Origin: JASFTV01 sp050050615
GTDB taxonomy: Bacteria > Desulfobacterota > DSM-4660 > Desulfatiglandales > HGW-15
Direction of reading: 5' to 3'
Length of the DNA stretch: 9,086 nt
Assembly (NCBI GenBank): GCA_050050615.1
Contig: JASFTV010000129.1
Location: forward strand, 1 to 9,086
Of this stretch, positions 1 to 6,325 are shown one piece after another. Position numbers and translations under genes: made by a program. The notes under the pieces were generated by a model, which was given only the letters and a program-made list of their open reading frames with translations, was not told where the DNA came from and did no database searches. Numbering within the stretch: the stretch's first letter is position 1; every line of letters begins with the position of its first letter.

Positions 1-71
1 TTTACGGCACAACGATCGCAGGAACCGCCAAGCTGCTGGGATTGAATCGGCTCTGTTTTAGATCGACCTAA
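1..71 (+). CDS. C-terminal end of a probable Fis-type HTH regulator (partial)
   Basis: In the third frame the window opens with codons reading YGTTIAGTAKLLGLNR, then LCFRST and a TAA stop at 69-71. The pattern G-x(4)-G/A-x-A-x-LLG-LNR matches the DNA-recognition helix-turn-helix that ends Fis-family proteins and sigma-54-dependent activators (consensus like TARLLGINRSTLYRKL). The residues after LNR depart from the usual TTLxRKL, so the last helix is atypical. Only about 22 residues are visible, so the full protein, including any AAA+ domain, is inferred. The stop lies 39 bp before the transporter operon on the same strand, so it may be a co-transcribed or local regulator. A chance reading frame cannot be excluded. 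Confidence 0.4.
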   Translation, partial: YGTTIAGTAKLLGLNRLCFRST

Positions 72-110
72 TAGGCTGACCACCCTGCCTTTTGGAAAAA
101 GAGTAAAATC

Positions 111-1148
111 ATGAAAGACATGGGCATTCGCTCTGACCTCTTTTTCTGTCTATTCCTTGGAATCTGGCTTCTCTTTCCCTGTTCTGCATCTGGTCAGGAC
201 CAAGGGAAAAGCCGAAACCCGGAGGTACGCATGGCTGTTGAGTTCACAGACCATGCCGCCTGTGCCTACATTGCAAAGGAAAAGAACTGGTTCGAAGATG
301 AAGGGCTACATGTATCGGCTTATGAGAATTATATGACAGGCATGGCACTGGCAGCGGCCTTGGCGCGGGGCGAGATATCAGTGGCCTGTATATGCCTTGT
401 TCCGGCTGTGAATGCTTTTGCAAATGGAAAGGTGCCCATAAGGATCGTGGCCGGGACTCACAAGCACGGCTATGGCCTGGTGGTCAATCCGGCAAAGATA
501 AAGGATTTGCACGATCTGGCAAAACCGGCCGTGCGTATTGGCTGCGTAAGGGTGGGGGGTGCAGCGGATATGATGCTTCAGAAGATGATGGAGCAATACC
601 ACCTGGACAAGGCATCCATTTTAGGAAACGTCAGGCGGATGAATCCCCCGAAACAGGTTCTGGCTCTCAGATCGGGCCAGCTGGACGCCGCATTCCTTCC
701 CGAACAATGGGCGACCATGGGAGAGGATCTCGGACATGAAATGGCCCTCCGAAGCCAGGACCTCTGGCCTGATATGCAGGGCAGCGTCCTGGTCGTAAGG
801 AAGGAACTCATCGAAGATCACCCTGAGCGGGTCCAGAAACTCGTCAAGGTTTTCACGAAGGCGACGGCCTGGCTCAACAGGCACAGATGGCGTGCCTCGA
901 TCCTCGTTGCGCGACATCTATCCGCCACACAAATGAACCTTCTGCCACGAAAGGCAGCCGTTTGTGCTGAGAACTTGGCGATCACCCCCCAAATCATACG
1001 ACAGTCCATGGACAGGATGGTTTTTACAACCAGAATCAGCCCAACCGGCGTTCAGGACGTGATCGCATTCATGAGCCGGTTGGGATACATCAGGGAAAGC
1101 TTTCAGGCCCAAGATATCCTTAACTTGAGATTTCTCCATGGCGAATAA
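111..1148 (+). CDS. ABC transporter substrate-binding protein, NitT/TauT (NMT1/SsuA-like) type
   Basis: A 345-aa secreted protein that should capture a small solute in the periplasm for the permease and ATPase encoded next. Residues 8-28 form a hydrophobic signal sequence (FFCLFLGIWLLFPCSASG) with likely cleavage near ASG28-Q29; LFPC24 is a poor lipobox because of the proline. Residues 42-70 (MAVEFTDHAACAYIAKEKNW, then FEDEGLHV) match the family opening in which a ligand-contacting strand is followed by 'ekgwFedeGL'. The stretch ALARGEISVAC near 83-93 and the later 'SGQLDAAFLPEQW' are also typical. The length is normal. Cysteines at 51, 93, 95 and 145 lie in the segments that line the pocket in this fold, which is unusual for sulfonate binders. 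ATG 111 was chosen for the purine-rich GGAAAAAGAG at 94-103; ATG 120 is the alternative. The ligand is unknown: taurine, sulfonate, nitrate, thiamine precursor and oxyanion binders all share this fold. Confidence 0.88.
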   Translation: MKDMGIRSDLFFCLFLGIWLLFPCSASGQDQGKSRNPEVRMAVEFTDHAACAYIAKEKNWFEDEGLHVSAYENYMTGMALAAALARGEISVACICLVPAVNAFANGKVPIRIVAGTHKHGYGLVVNPAKIKDLHDLAKPAVRIGCVRVGGAADMMLQKMMEQYHLDKASILGNVRRMNPPKQVLALRSGQLDAAFLPEQWATMGEDLGHEMALRSQDLWPDMQGSVLVVRKELIEDHPERVQKLVKVFTKATAWLNRHRWRASILVARHLSATQMNLLPRKAAVCAENLAITPQIIRQSMDRMVFTTRISPTGVQDVIAFMSRLGYIRESFQAQDILNLRFLHGE

Positions 1149-1926
1149 ATCAAAATCGGTTTATGGCCTCCTCTCCATAGCCGTATTTCTGGGCCTGTGG
1201 GAAATAGTGGCACGTCTTGACCTGGTTCCAGGGCGGGTCTTTTTTCCTGCCTTTTCTGAGGTGATGAGAGAATTTCTCCTTCTTTTGCGAAGCGGTCTGC
1301 TTGTACAAAACTTCAGCCACACTTTGGTTCGGGTCTTGGTTGGATTCGTCACCGGTTCATTATGTGGACTCCTGGCTGGTACTATTATGGGATGGAGGGA
1401 CTCTGTGCATAGAACTCTCAGCCCCATCATTAGCCTTCTTTATCCTATCCCAGCCTTAGGGTGGCTTCCCCTGTTGATGTTGTTGGTAGGAATCAATGAA
1501 TTTCTGCCCATTTCCATCATATTTATCTGTTCTTTCTTCCCAGTCTGCTACAACACGGCAACAGGTGTCAATAACGTGAATCCTGGCTATGTGCAGGCCG
1601 CACGAACCCTTGGGGCCTCCGAACGCAGGATTCTAATCAAGATCATCCTCCCACTGGCGATTCCCACTATTATGACCGGGTTGCGGTTGGAATCGGGAAT
1701 GGCATGGCGTGTGGTTATTGCTGCTGAAATGGTGGCGATCCCCACCGGCCTTGGCGCTCTGATGATGCGTGCCGAAAGCTTGGTTCGGATGGACATGGTT
1801 ATCGTGTGCCTTATGCTTCTCTCAGTCATGTGCTTTTCTTTCGAGAAATGCTTCGCCTATGTCGAAGCCAAGCTGACCTCAAGGTGGAAAGAAGATGCCG
1901 TCAATACTGCTTCAGGATATCTCTAA
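1138..1926 (+). CDS. ABC transporter permease, NitT/TauT (SsuC-like) type
   Basis: A 262-aa integral membrane protein of the BPD_transp_1 family that forms the inner-membrane channel. Hydrophobic segments are visible near residues 8-26, 62-84, 94-117, 121-139, 188-205 and 218-240, giving about six helices. The cytoplasmic EAA loop that docks on the ATPase is clear at about 154-182 (AARTLGASERRILIKIILP), with the expected glycine in the LGAS turn. Both the length and the spacing of the loop fit the sulfonate/nitrate subgroup. The start overlaps the end of the binding-protein gene by 11 bp and has only a weak Shine-Dalgarno sequence, so translation is probably coupled. The 3' end overlaps the ATPase gene by 32 bp. 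The family is certain; the substrate is not. Confidence 0.9.
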   Translation: MANKSKSVYGLLSIAVFLGLWEIVARLDLVPGRVFFPAFSEVMREFLLLLRSGLLVQNFSHTLVRVLVGFVTGSLCGLLAGTIMGWRDSVHRTLSPIISLLYPIPALGWLPLLMLLVGINEFLPISIIFICSFFPVCYNTATGVNNVNPGYVQAARTLGASERRILIKIILPLAIPTIMTGLRLESGMAWRVVIAAEMVAIPTGLGALMMRAESLVRMDMVIVCLMLLSVMCFSFEKCFAYVEAKLTSRWKEDAVNTASGYL

Positions 1927-2995
1927 TTATATCTGCCGGGAAATCAACCTCAGCGTCCGCAATGGTGAATTGCTTGTGCTTGCGGGGCCGACCGGTGCCG
2001 GGAAAACAACACTGCTCAATGTCATTGCGGGGTTGGTACCTTATGAAGGACGGGTGCTGTTCGATGGGGCCCCGGTAGATGCCCTCCCTCCCAGTAAAAG
2101 ACGGGTTGGCTATCTTTTCCAAGATTTTCTCATCTTTCCCCACCTAAAGGTGAATGAGAATATCGCTTTTGGTCTAAGGCCGCACGGCTTTAGGCGGAGG
2201 GAGGCAAAAAGGAGGGTTGACAAATTGCTCCGCTTGTTAGGCATTGAACACCTTTCTGAGAGATATCCTAAGTCCCTCAGCGGCGGAGAAAAACAGAGGG
2301 TCGCCCTTGCCAGGGCTCTGGCGCCGCGGCCAAAGATCTTGCTCCTTGATGAGCCATTCAGCAGCCTTGACTTGCCCACCGCCAAATACCTGAGAATGGC
2401 CTTGCGCAGACTCCAGCGAGAGCTCGAAATCACCACCCTCTATGTGACCCACAATCAGACAGAGGCTGCGGAAATGGGAGACAGAATAGCGGTCATTGAC
2501 CAAGGAATGATCGAGCAGACCGGGTCTCCCACAGAGGTCTTTTTTGAGCCGAAAAATGAGAAGGTCTCTCGTCTCTTTGGCTCGTATAATATCCTCTCCT
2601 GTAAAGAAGTGCGGCCATTGGATCTAGGTTTAGCGAGAATCGAAGTCGGCGGCTTTTCCTTAGTCGCCCCCTATGAAAACTATCCGGTCCACAAAATCGC
2701 TATCGCCCCGTGGCACATCTATATATCACGCGATCCCCCTCCGGGACCGAAAATAAACCGCCTGCAAGGAATCATCCTCGACATAGAGCGACGGCCTCCC
2801 ATTGTGCAGGTGACAACCGCCCTCAAAGAGGCGAGGGTACACGTTGAGATAAAGGAGGATCGGTGGGATGAATTGGGGCTTCAAAAACTAGACAAGGCTT
2901 TTCTCATTTTCCCGCTGAGATGGATAAGGACGATGCGCACAGAGTCCCAAGAGCTGAGAGAATCTATGCAAGAGCGGGAATCCCTGCTCAGATGA
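1895..2995 (+). CDS. ABC transporter ATPase with extra C-terminal domain (ModC/WtpC-like architecture)
   Basis: A 366-aa cytoplasmic ATPase that should drive import through the upstream permease. All nucleotide-binding motifs are intact: Walker A GPTGAGKT at 31-38, Q-loop Gln76 (YLFQDF), signature LSGGEKQR at 128-135, Walker B ILLLDEP at 148-154 with catalytic Glu153, D-loop SSLD, and H-loop His186 (YVTHNQTEA). The core ends near residue 230. A further ~135 residues (AIAPWHIYISRD, GIILDIERRPP, then a final charged helix) resemble the regulatory TOBE-like tails of molybdate, tungstate and sulfate/Fe ATPases. The ATPases usual in SsuB/TauB systems are ~250 aa and lack this tail, so its pairing with an SsuC-like permease is mixed. 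ATG 1895 has GAAAGAAG just upstream and gives a 32-bp overlap with the permease gene, consistent with translational coupling. Confidence 0.88.
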   Translation: MPSILLQDISNYICREINLSVRNGELLVLAGPTGAGKTTLLNVIAGLVPYEGRVLFDGAPVDALPPSKRRVGYLFQDFLIFPHLKVNENIAFGLRPHGFRRREAKRRVDKLLRLLGIEHLSERYPKSLSGGEKQRVALARALAPRPKILLLDEPFSSLDLPTAKYLRMALRRLQRELEITTLYVTHNQTEAAEMGDRIAVIDQGMIEQTGSPTEVFFEPKNEKVSRLFGSYNILSCKEVRPLDLGLARIEVGGFSLVAPYENYPVHKIAIAPWHIYISRDPPPGPKINRLQGIILDIERRPPIVQVTTALKEARVHVEIKEDRWDELGLQKLDKAFLIFPLRWIRTMRTESQELRESMQERESLLR

Positions 2996-3023
2996 TGCGC
3001 CAAAGACGTCTGAGGCTGAAAAC

Positions 3024-3033
3024 AGAGGAAGGA
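3024..3033 (+). promoter_or_regulatory. Strong ribosome binding site deciding the start at 3040
   Basis: AGAGGAAGGA lies 6 nt before ATG 3040. It sets the start of the molybdopterin-domain gene against the in-frame ATG at 2920, which lies inside the ATPase gene, has no comparable site, and would add 40 basic residues unlike the family's usual N-terminus. Confidence 0.8.
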
Positions 3034-3039
3034 AATTCG

Positions 3040-4086
3040 ATGTCAAGCAACTACAAGACCTTAGCAACAATCATACCGGTCGATCAGGCTGTGGGCAAGG
3101 TTTTGGCCCATGACATCACGGAAATTAGACCCGGTCAGTTCAAGGGAGCCTCCTTCAAGAAAGGCCATGTTGTTCAAGAGCAGGACTTGCCCCACCTTAG
3201 GCGCCTGGGCAAAGAACATCTATTTGTCCTGCATATCGGCCCTGATGAAATCCATGAAGACGATGCCGCACTTAAGCTTGCAAACGCGGTTGCCGGTCCA
3301 GGTGTCGTGTTCGATCGCTCTCCTTCAGAAGGGAAGATATCTCTTAAGGCCGCATACAGAGGTCTCCTAAAAGTTCATGTAGAAGCTTTGACCGAACTAA
3401 ACCTCGTCCCTGACATCTCCTGTGCTTCCCGACACAACAATGTGCTCGTGGAAAAGGGCGAAACCATCGCTGCCACAAGGGCCATTCCTTTGATTATCGA
3501 TAAAGAGATCCTTGAGAAGGCTGTACGCATTGCCGGGACGGCAGGTGGCATTTTCTCTGTTAAGGCCCTGTCAAACACTGAAACCGGGATTGTGATTGCC
3601 GGCAATGAGGTTTTCAGTGGCCTCATTGAGGATAAGTTCGCGCCCGTTCTGAGAAAAAAACTTCAATCCTTCGGTTGTGAGGTCAAGGCCCTCATTTTCT
3701 CACCGGACGACAAGACCAAAATCGCTAAAGGGATCAGGGATCTGCTCCAAGAGGGGTTCAAGCTGATCATGGTGGCAGGGGGAATGAGCGTTGACCCGGA
3801 TGACGTGAGCCGATTGGCCATTTCGGAAGCCGGTGCGAAAAAGATGGTTTACGGAACACCTGTTCTGCCGGGAGCCATGTTCCTATATGGCCAGATAGGT
3901 GACATTCCTGTTCTTGGGATACCTGCTTGCGTTCTCTTTTACAAGACCACTGTGCTTGATCTTATGTTGCCAAGGGTCTTGGCGGGCGAAATAATCACGA
4001 GGAGAGATCTCGCGACAATGGCCCACGGTGGTTTGTGCTTGAATTGCGAGGCGTGCAGTTACCCCGTATGTCCCTTTGGGAAGTGA
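3040..4086 (+). CDS. Molybdopterin-binding (MoCF/MoeA-like) domain protein with C-terminal Cys cluster
   Basis: A 348-aa cytoplasmic protein. Residues 11-65 (PVDQAVGKVLAHDITEI and the GQFKGASFKKGHVV stretch) match the N-terminal part of MoeA-like proteins. Residues 181-318 are a MoCF_biosynth fold: TGIVIAGNEVFSG, the ligand-loop motif AGGMSVDPDD at 246-255 (compare GG-x-S-x-G-x-x-D in MoeA/MoaB), LPGAMF at 276-281 and GIPACVLFYK at 293-302. The C-terminus carries Cys333, Cys336, Cys339 and Cys344 as CxxCxxCxxxxC with PFGK after it, a likely Zn or Fe-S site. The protein is shorter than MoeA (~400 aa) and lacks its full insertion domain, so it may sense or hand over a molybdopterin compound instead of inserting the metal. 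It lies 44 bp after the ATPase gene in the same operon, which ties the transporter to Mo/W cofactor metabolism by inference. Confidence 0.85.
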   Translation: MSSNYKTLATIIPVDQAVGKVLAHDITEIRPGQFKGASFKKGHVVQEQDLPHLRRLGKEHLFVLHIGPDEIHEDDAALKLANAVAGPGVVFDRSPSEGKISLKAAYRGLLKVHVEALTELNLVPDISCASRHNNVLVEKGETIAATRAIPLIIDKEILEKAVRIAGTAGGIFSVKALSNTETGIVIAGNEVFSGLIEDKFAPVLRKKLQSFGCEVKALIFSPDDKTKIAKGIRDLLQEGFKLIMVAGGMSVDPDDVSRLAISEAGAKKMVYGTPVLPGAMFLYGQIGDIPVLGIPACVLFYKTTVLDLMLPRVLAGEIITRRDLATMAHGGLCLNCEACSYPVCPFGK

Positions 4087-4259
4087 AGAATAGGCCAAAG
4101 GCAGAAGGCATAAGGCTCACGGCCGGCTGAACTTCCAGATCCAATTCCTTTCACGGCTGTCCAGAATAAATCGAAAACAGGCTTCTAAACGAGCTAAGTG
4201 CCTGTATTTACAAGATGCCCCGCAGTGCCCAAAATTCAGGTTCCCATGAGCGCCGAACC

Positions 4260-4291
4260 GCGAGCCATGGGGGTCTCTTTTCAAAAACGAA
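4260..4291 (+). repeat. Dispersed repeat copy 1 (32 bp) with hairpin potential
   Basis: GCGAGCCATGGGGG followed by TCTCTTTTCAAAAACGAA matches 8940-8973 except for a 2-nt indel after the G-run. CTTTTC at 4277-4282 and GAAAAG at 4289-4294 form a 6-bp hairpin with a 6-nt loop. The upstream GAGCC/GTCTC arms (4262-4266, 4273-4277) pair with one mismatch. Sequence outside the core does not obviously match the second copy. Its place between convergent genes suits a REP-like or terminator role, which is inferred. Confidence 0.65.
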
Positions 4292-4329
4292 AAGTCGCTG
4301 CCCGGTGACCAGCGTGAGGCCTTGGGTGA

Positions 4330-4344
4330 GGCCCCGCAGGGGCC
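4330..4344. repeat. GC-rich palindrome GGCCCC-GCA-GGGGCC
   Basis: Perfect 6-bp arms flank a 3-nt loop, forming a stable hairpin 36 bp downstream of the hairpin in repeat copy 1. Further GGCC-rich blocks flank it (GAGGCCTTGGG before, AAGGCCCCC after). No T-run follows on either strand, so it is not a classical terminator. It may be part of a larger REP-like element. Confidence 0.5.
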
Positions 4345-4470
4345 GGACAGGCGGTCGGAAGGCCCCCTCTCTCGTTGCATTACTAATGGGTACTTTGAAT
4401 ACTCCACATGGCGTTGTGTCGATTAGAAAATGTTCTCCTTGGTATAACGCGGACTTGAGTATGGATGCCA

Positions 4471-4770
4471 CTAGTAGGCGCTCAGGAAATCCCTCATGAT
4501 ATCCACACTCTCTTTTTCAACGACCTTGTCAAAAATCTTGTCCTTTACATCTTTCGGCAGGAGTTCGATGCTCTTGGTCGTTGCACTATCAAACTTAGCC
4601 GTGGGGAACACCTTAAGTACCTTGTCTCTTTGTGCGTCATCGCAGTAAACCCTCAGAACCTTCAGCCCGGCCAGCATCTCTTCACACATATCACCGAGGC
4701 CGGCTGCTTTAAGCTTTTCGTAGCGTTCTTCATTGATCCAAATATTGATAGGGTATTTTTCTCCAGCCAT
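4471..4770 (-). CDS. Hypothetical 99-aa protein directly downstream of sat
   Basis: A small soluble protein with no signal peptide or membrane segment, which I do not recognise. It begins MAGEKYPINIWINEERYEKL and ends DIMRDFLSAY. Composition is mixed charged, with predicted helices near 13-40 (EERYEKLKAAGLGDMCEEML), a short strand LRVYCDD at 39-45, and a helical tail from 71 to 97 (PKDVKDKIFDKVVEK). Two cysteines (29, 43) are not in a motif. ATG 4770 was chosen because AGGAGG at 4779-4784 is ideally spaced; an upstream in-frame start at 4788 would put this site inside the gene. The start lies only 14 bp beyond the sat stop, so the two are almost certainly co-transcribed and perhaps coupled. 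A role in sulfate activation is inferred from position only. Confidence 0.75.
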   Translation of the reverse strand: MAGEKYPINIWINEERYEKLKAAGLGDMCEEMLAGLKVLRVYCDDAQRDKVLKVFPTAKFDSATTKSIELLPKDVKDKIFDKVVEKESVDIMRDFLSAY

Positions 4771-4778
4771 CGTTTTAC

Positions 4779-4784
4779 CTCCTC
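4779..4784 (-). promoter_or_regulatory. Perfect Shine-Dalgarno AGGAGG abutting the sat stop codon
   Basis: On the minus strand AGGAGG directly follows the sat TGA (4785-4787) and sits 8 nt before ATG 4770. It fixes the start of the small gene, and ribosomes finishing sat would be placed right on it. Confidence 0.8.
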
Positions 4785-6038
4785 TCACATGGGGGGAATT
4801 GAAAAGACGGGGATTCTCTTTTCAAGATATTCGTCCGTTACAAACGGGGATCCAAAACCGTATTTCTCAGCACACTCCATCACCAGATCAAAAACCTCTG
4901 GCCTGAATATCAGTCGCGGCGGCTTGACGCCGTCTTGGACGATGCTCCTGATAACGGTCCCGCTGAACTTTTGCCATTCATCTTTATGATTGCAGAGCCC
5001 TTCAGATGTAATCTCCCCGCAGTGGGGACAAAAAAGCCAGTTCATGGAATACACGGGCGTGATGCTCAAGTCATCTTTGACGCTGCCCAGCATATGATGG
5101 GCGTCATAGGGGCCATAGTAGGTGCCGACGCCAGCATGGTCTCTTCCATACATATGGTGAGTCAGGCCAAGGTTTGCCCTGAGGGCCGCGTGGAATACCG
5201 CTTCCCTAGGCCCGGCGTAGCGCATATCCCAGAATGTCAGAGAGGTCAGATGATTGTGGTCTCCGAAATAGCCCGACTTTCTTAGCTGGTCCTGGCACAG
5301 GATAATCGCCTCGTCAATGTAGTCCCCTTTGCGCTTTGCGCCGATGATAGCATTGACCAACACGCCAACAAGAGGCTTCTCAATTGACAGTTCAGCATAG
5401 GTCTGGAACCATGCCCCTTTCATTAGCCATTCGTGTCCCGTATGGGGAACATTTCTGGTCTGGTGAGCGACAACCCGCTCCCAGCCCTTCTCTTCAAATA
5501 TCTGCCTCAGCTTAAGAGGGGGTAGAAAGTATGGATCGAAGGGCGAATTGATCTGAGGTCTGTTCACAAGCGTGATCTTGCCGCCAAGAAACTTGTCCTT
5601 GTAATTATAGGTTCTGGCGCACCCCGGGTGCTTGTCCTCGGGGGTTCCATATACGTCTTGACACATCGCTTTTTTGTCATAATCGTAGATCTCTTCCACT
5701 TCAAAGATGGCCATCGGGTTGTTATCATAACTCAGGACAACCGTATCCCCCTCCTTGATACCATAATCAGATATCTCTGACTCTGATAGATCAAAGAGGA
5801 TCGGTATACTCCATACCACCCCATTCGTCAGCCTCATGTTCTTGCACACGCTCTCGACATCCGCTTTTCCCATGAAGCCTTCCAGAGGCCCAAAGAAACC
5901 GTAGGCAATACCGATCACCTCATTAGCTATTTGACTCCGAACAGGAATTGTCGTGAGGCCTTTAATCTTCTTTTTTGCCTCTGCGGGCTCCATAATCCTT
6001 TCTACAATTTGCTTGCCACCATGTCCTATTTCAGCCAT
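4785..6038 (-). CDS. sat: Sulfate adenylyltransferase (ATP sulfurylase), dissimilatory type
   Basis: A 417-aa cytoplasmic enzyme that converts sulfate and ATP to adenosine 5'-phosphosulfate and pyrophosphate, the activation step of sulfate respiration. Visible motifs are QTRNVPHTGHE at 193-203 (the HxGH nucleotide-binding block), the conserved GRDHAGVG at 298-305, and Cys337-x2-Cys340-x8-Cys349, the Zn/Co site known from Thermus and sulfate-reducer enzymes; the fourth ligand is perhaps His351. The N-terminal PUA-like domain spans roughly residues 1-160. There is no C-terminal APS-kinase domain, as expected for the homo-oligomeric prokaryotic form. ATG 6038 follows AAGGAGA at 6045-6051; the frame continues upstream to 6140 but that stretch is leader. 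It is first in a two-gene unit with the 99-aa gene. The apr genes, often near sat in sulfate reducers, are absent here. Confidence 0.97.
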   Translation of the reverse strand: MAEIGHGGKQIVERIMEPAEAKKKIKGLTTIPVRSQIANEVIGIAYGFFGPLEGFMGKADVESVCKNMRLTNGVVWSIPILFDLSESEISDYGIKEGDTVVLSYDNNPMAIFEVEEIYDYDKKAMCQDVYGTPEDKHPGCARTYNYKDKFLGGKITLVNRPQINSPFDPYFLPPLKLRQIFEEKGWERVVAHQTRNVPHTGHEWLMKGAWFQTYAELSIEKPLVGVLVNAIIGAKRKGDYIDEAIILCQDQLRKSGYFGDHNHLTSLTFWDMRYAGPREAVFHAALRANLGLTHHMYGRDHAGVGTYYGPYDAHHMLGSVKDDLSITPVYSMNWLFCPHCGEITSEGLCNHKDEWQKFSGTVIRSIVQDGVKPPRLIFRPEVFDLVMECAEKYGFGSPFVTDEYLEKRIPVFSIPPM

Positions 6039-6044
6039 GTTTTC

Positions 6045-6051
6045 TCTCCTT
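6045..6051 (-). promoter_or_regulatory. Shine-Dalgarno of sat (AAGGAGA)
   Basis: AAGGAGA on the minus strand lies 6 nt before ATG 6038. It decides this start over the open frame extending to 6140, whose extra residues (including MAWPNVWVKASK) match nothing expected at the N-terminus of an ATP sulfurylase. Confidence 0.8.
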
Positions 6052-6059
6052 TCTCTTTC

Positions 6060-6096
6060 GGCCTTGGATGCTTTCACCCAGACGTTAGGCCAAGCC
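6060..6096 (-). promoter_or_regulatory. Possible hairpin in the sat leader just before the ribosome binding site
   Basis: On the minus strand GGCTTGG (6090-6096) can pair with CCAAGGCC (6060-6067) with one bulged G and a ~22-nt loop. The structure would end 8 nt before the Shine-Dalgarno at 6045-6051. It could influence translation, but a 7-bp bulged stem can also arise by chance. Confidence 0.25.
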
Positions 6097-6170
6097 ATCG
6101 ATCCCCCAATGCAGACAACCGAAAATAAACGCAAAAACAATAAGTTAATGATTTTTGGGGAAACGTGCGA

Positions 6171-6199
6171 ATATTATTGCAAGCCTTTTCACATGTCAA
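6171..6199 (-). promoter_or_regulatory. Near-consensus sigma-70 promoter of sat
   Basis: On the minus strand the -35 box TTGACA (6194-6199) is perfect, the spacer is exactly 17 nt, and the -10 box TAATAT (6171-6176) matches TATAAT at four of six positions, including the key A2 and T6. Transcription should start near 6164, leaving about 125 nt of leader before sat. It lies in the 287-bp gap after the polyprenyl synthase gene, so sat and the 99-aa gene probably form their own strongly expressed unit. Confidence 0.75.
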
Positions 6200-6325
6200 G
6201 CACAAATTCCATTCCGACACCTTTGAACGTTACCGGGCGATTAGAAAGGAGCGCTCTGGAAGTTGTTTGGAATTTCTTCTGGAAGCCCAAGAGATGGTTG
6301 ATTGATGAGAGCTTAACGTCACCAT

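Larger units (their letters stand above)
4087..4470. other. Gene-free region between convergent operons
   Basis: These 384 bases separate two operons that converge. Open frames exist on both strands (for example 4117-4407 minus and 4215-4499 plus), but they overlap each other, are rich in Arg/Gly/Pro, have no good ribosome binding site, and resemble no family I know. The region holds a repeat with a second copy at 8940-8973 and a GC-rich palindrome at 4330-4344. No clear intrinsic terminator with a long T-run is visible for either operon. Confidence 0.6.

Noticed and set aside
2920..3039. In-frame ATG extension of the molybdopterin-domain gene
   Set aside because: It overlaps the ATPase gene by 76 bp, has no ribosome binding site, and ATG 3040 has a very strong one.
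4117..4499. Open frames of 87-96 aa on both strands in the convergent region
   Set aside because: They overlap each other and the repeat, have biased Arg/Gly/Pro composition, no ribosome binding site, and a frame broken by the 2-nt indel between repeat copies.
4771..4788. Upstream start of the 99-aa gene
   Set aside because: It would place the perfect AGGAGG inside the coding region and overlap the end of sat.
6039..6140. Longer N-terminus of sat in the same frame
   Set aside because: ATG 6038 has a good Shine-Dalgarno, and the extra residues do not resemble ATP sulfurylase.
6257..6286. Direct repeat CTGGAAG (6257-6263 and 6280-6286) as a possible terminator after the polyprenyl synthase gene
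   Set aside because: The copies are in direct orientation, so no hairpin forms, and no T-run follows.
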